DNA of 34,907 bases from an uncultured Oxalobacteraceae bacterium. GTDB lineage: Bacteria > Pseudomonadota > Gammaproteobacteria > Burkholderiales > Burkholderiaceae_D. The translations under genes and the position numbers were made by a program. The stretch is taken from contig CAIWPG010000029.1 in the NCBI GenBank assembly GCA_903914535.1, forward strand, positions 1 to 34,907, written 5' to 3'. Below are positions 33,698 to 34,907 of the stretch, piece by piece. Numbering within the stretch: position 1 is the stretch's first letter; every line of letters begins with the position of its first letter. The notes under the pieces were generated by a model, which was given only the letters and a program-made list of their open reading frames with translations, had not been told where the DNA came from and did no database searches.

Positions 33698-34907
33698 TTA
33701 TTGTCCAAGTTCATCCATAGGTATCCGATAAGTTTCACGTGCAGTTGCAATTGAAATAGCCGAAATCACCGCCGTGATACTCACAAAAATAGCCACCGAC
33801 ATCCAGCCATCACTACCTGGCTTTAAAATCGCAGCGCTAATCGCCGGAGAAAAACCACCCAAAGAAAAACCAATCTGCGTACCTATCGCCATACCCGACA
33901 AACGAACCGGTGTAGAAAACATTTCACCATACAAGGAAGGCCATACGCCGTTAGCCGCACTGTATACAATTCCGGATAACAAAATACCCAGCACAAAAAT
34001 ATACGGCAAATTGGCATTACTCAATGCCCACATATACGGCCAAATCAGCAAAGCAGAACCTAATGCACCAAAAATAAACACCGGTTTACGCCCGATACGA
34101 TCGGATAAAGCAGCAAACAGGGGAATCGCAGCAAGTGCAGCCACATTCGCTAAAATCAATACTGTCAGCATAGTGGCACGCGGGATATGAATCGTATTCA
34201 CCGCATAAGATAGGGTAAATACACTGAATATCGTACTCACCACAGAAATCAGCGCACCAAAAATAACCCGTAACAAATTCGCTTTATGGTCGCGTAATAA
34301 CACAACTAATGGTAATTTAGCCGTATGGTCTTTTTTAAATGCCGGCGTCTCTGGCAAGGTACGGCGTACCCACATCCCGACAGCAACTACGACAGCGCTC
34401 AAAAAGAAGGGAATACGCCACCCCCATGACAACAACTGCTCTTCCGGCAGTGCCGAAACCGGTAAAAAAACCAGGGTAGCCAAAATCAAACCGGCCTGGG
34501 TTCCACTCAGGGTAAAACTGGTAAAAAAAGCACGTCTGTGCGCAGGCGCATGTTCCAGCGTCATTGAATTTGCACCGGCTTGTTCACCAGCGGCAGATAC
34601 CCCCTGCAACATACGTAATATCACTAACAGTACCGGAGCCCAAATGCCGATCTGATTATAGGTAGGTAATAATCCCACGGCAAAAGTTGATACCCCCATT
34701 AATAGCAAAGTAAATGTCAGTACTTTTTTACGGCCAAATTTATCACCTATGTGTCCGAGAATAACCGCCCCTATCGGCCGTGTTATATATCCGACGCCAA
34801 AGGTGGCAAAAGCGGCGATCATCGCGGTTGCGGGATCAAATGAAGGAAAAAATATTTTTCCGAATACCAATGCGGCGGCTGTGCCGTAAATAAAAAAATC
34901 GTAAATA
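33698..34907 (-). CDS. MHS-type MFS transporter (metabolite:H+ symporter), 5' end missing
   Basis: The frame stays open to the window edge, so the true start is outside; the extra codons read IYDFFIYGTAAALVFGKIFF, the conserved first helix of the metabolite:H+ symporter group (ProP, ShiA, KgtP). The loop motif GHIGDKFGRKKVL (about 39-51 of the visible frame from 34870) and its repeat ALSDRIGRKPVFIFGAL in the second half are the MFS motif A copies. The conserved LRMLQGVSAAGEQAGA segment (about 85-100) is also present. Substrates of this group are small organic acids or osmolytes; no closer call is possible. Confidence 0.9.
   Translation of the reverse strand, partial: IYDFFIYGTAAALVFGKIFFPSFDPATAMIAAFATFGVGYITRPIGAVILGHIGDKFGRKKVLTFTLLLMGVSTFAVGLLPTYNQIGIWAPVLLVILRMLQGVSAAGEQAGANSMTLEHAPAHRRAFFTSFTLSGTQAGLILATLVFLPVSALPEEQLLSWGWRIPFFLSAVVVAVGMWVRRTLPETPAFKKDHTAKLPLVVLLRDHKANLLRVIFGALISVVSTIFSVFTLSYAVNTIHIPRATMLTVLILANVAALAAIPLFAALSDRIGRKPVFIFGALGSALLIWPYMWALSNANLPYIFVLGILLSGIVYSAANGVWPSLYGEMFSTPVRLSGMAIGTQIGFSLGGFSPAISAAILKPGSDGWMSVAIFVSITAVISAISIATARETYRIPMDELGQ

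Noticed and set aside
1-34907. tRNA, rRNA, CRISPR array, prophage or complete insertion sequence
   Set aside because: No tRNA-like cloverleaf, regularly spaced repeats, integrase or transposase frame was seen.

Overview
The window looks like chromosome of a respiratory, denitrification-capable betaproteobacterium, possibly Nitrosomonadales. The reasons are moderate GC by eye, a betaproteobacterial-style cys cluster (CysI followed by a DUF934 protein and an APS-type CysH), a full system I cytochrome c maturation (ccm) operon, oxygen-independent ubiquinone synthesis (UbiT/U/V) and a copper nitrite reductase. The lineage is inferred from gene content and order only. I saw no tRNA, rRNA, CRISPR array, prophage or intact insertion sequence.

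Layout. (1) Positions 1-234 hold the start of a methyltransferase. (2) Positions 268-8455 are sulfate assimilation: a CysB-type regulator diverges from a TSUP permease, which leads cysI, a DUF934 gene, cysH, cysD, cysN and the siroheme gene cobA. Together these take up sulfate, activate it to APS, and reduce it to sulfite and then sulfide. (3) Positions 8614-14829 are a mixed stretch: psd, a secreted HNH-like protein, a MarR/MFS efflux pair, yjdM, a second TSUP permease and a LysR gene. (4) Positions 15068-15136 carry a REP/MITE-like inverted repeat. (5) Positions 15151-22637 are ccmABCDEFGHI on the minus strand. The start of ccmI appears frameshifted, and a 200-base gap separates ccmB from ccmC. 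(6) Positions 22859-30796 and on to 32431 form a nitrite/NO and anaerobic-respiration block. It contains a Dnr-like Crp/Fnr regulator, divergent nirK (fused to cytochrome c), nirV and a SCO copper chaperone, then the minus-strand operon ubiU-ubiV-hlyIII-ubiT, then a divergent hemerythrin / DUF2249 / 12-TM membrane-protein operon. (7) Positions 32370-34907 hold a small unknown protein, an AEC transporter and a partial MFS transporter.

How the genes may work together. The Crp/Fnr protein lacks the N-terminal cysteines of FNR and resembles NO-sensing Dnr. Near-identical FNR-type boxes lie upstream of nirK (TTAACTTGCATCAA) and between ubiU and the hemerythrin operon (TTAACGTGCATCAA), each 41.5 bases from a predicted transcription start. 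A second good box (TTGATATGGGTCAA) precedes the hemerythrin operon. I infer a local regulon that joins nitrite reduction, copper loading, NO handling and oxygen-free quinone synthesis, with the adjacent ccm operon maturing the cytochrome c domain of NirK.

Two genes (ccmI and the LysR gene at 13904) each lack one base in a short homopolymer right after their expected ATG. This could be a sequencing undercall or real slippage control, and should be resolved from reads.
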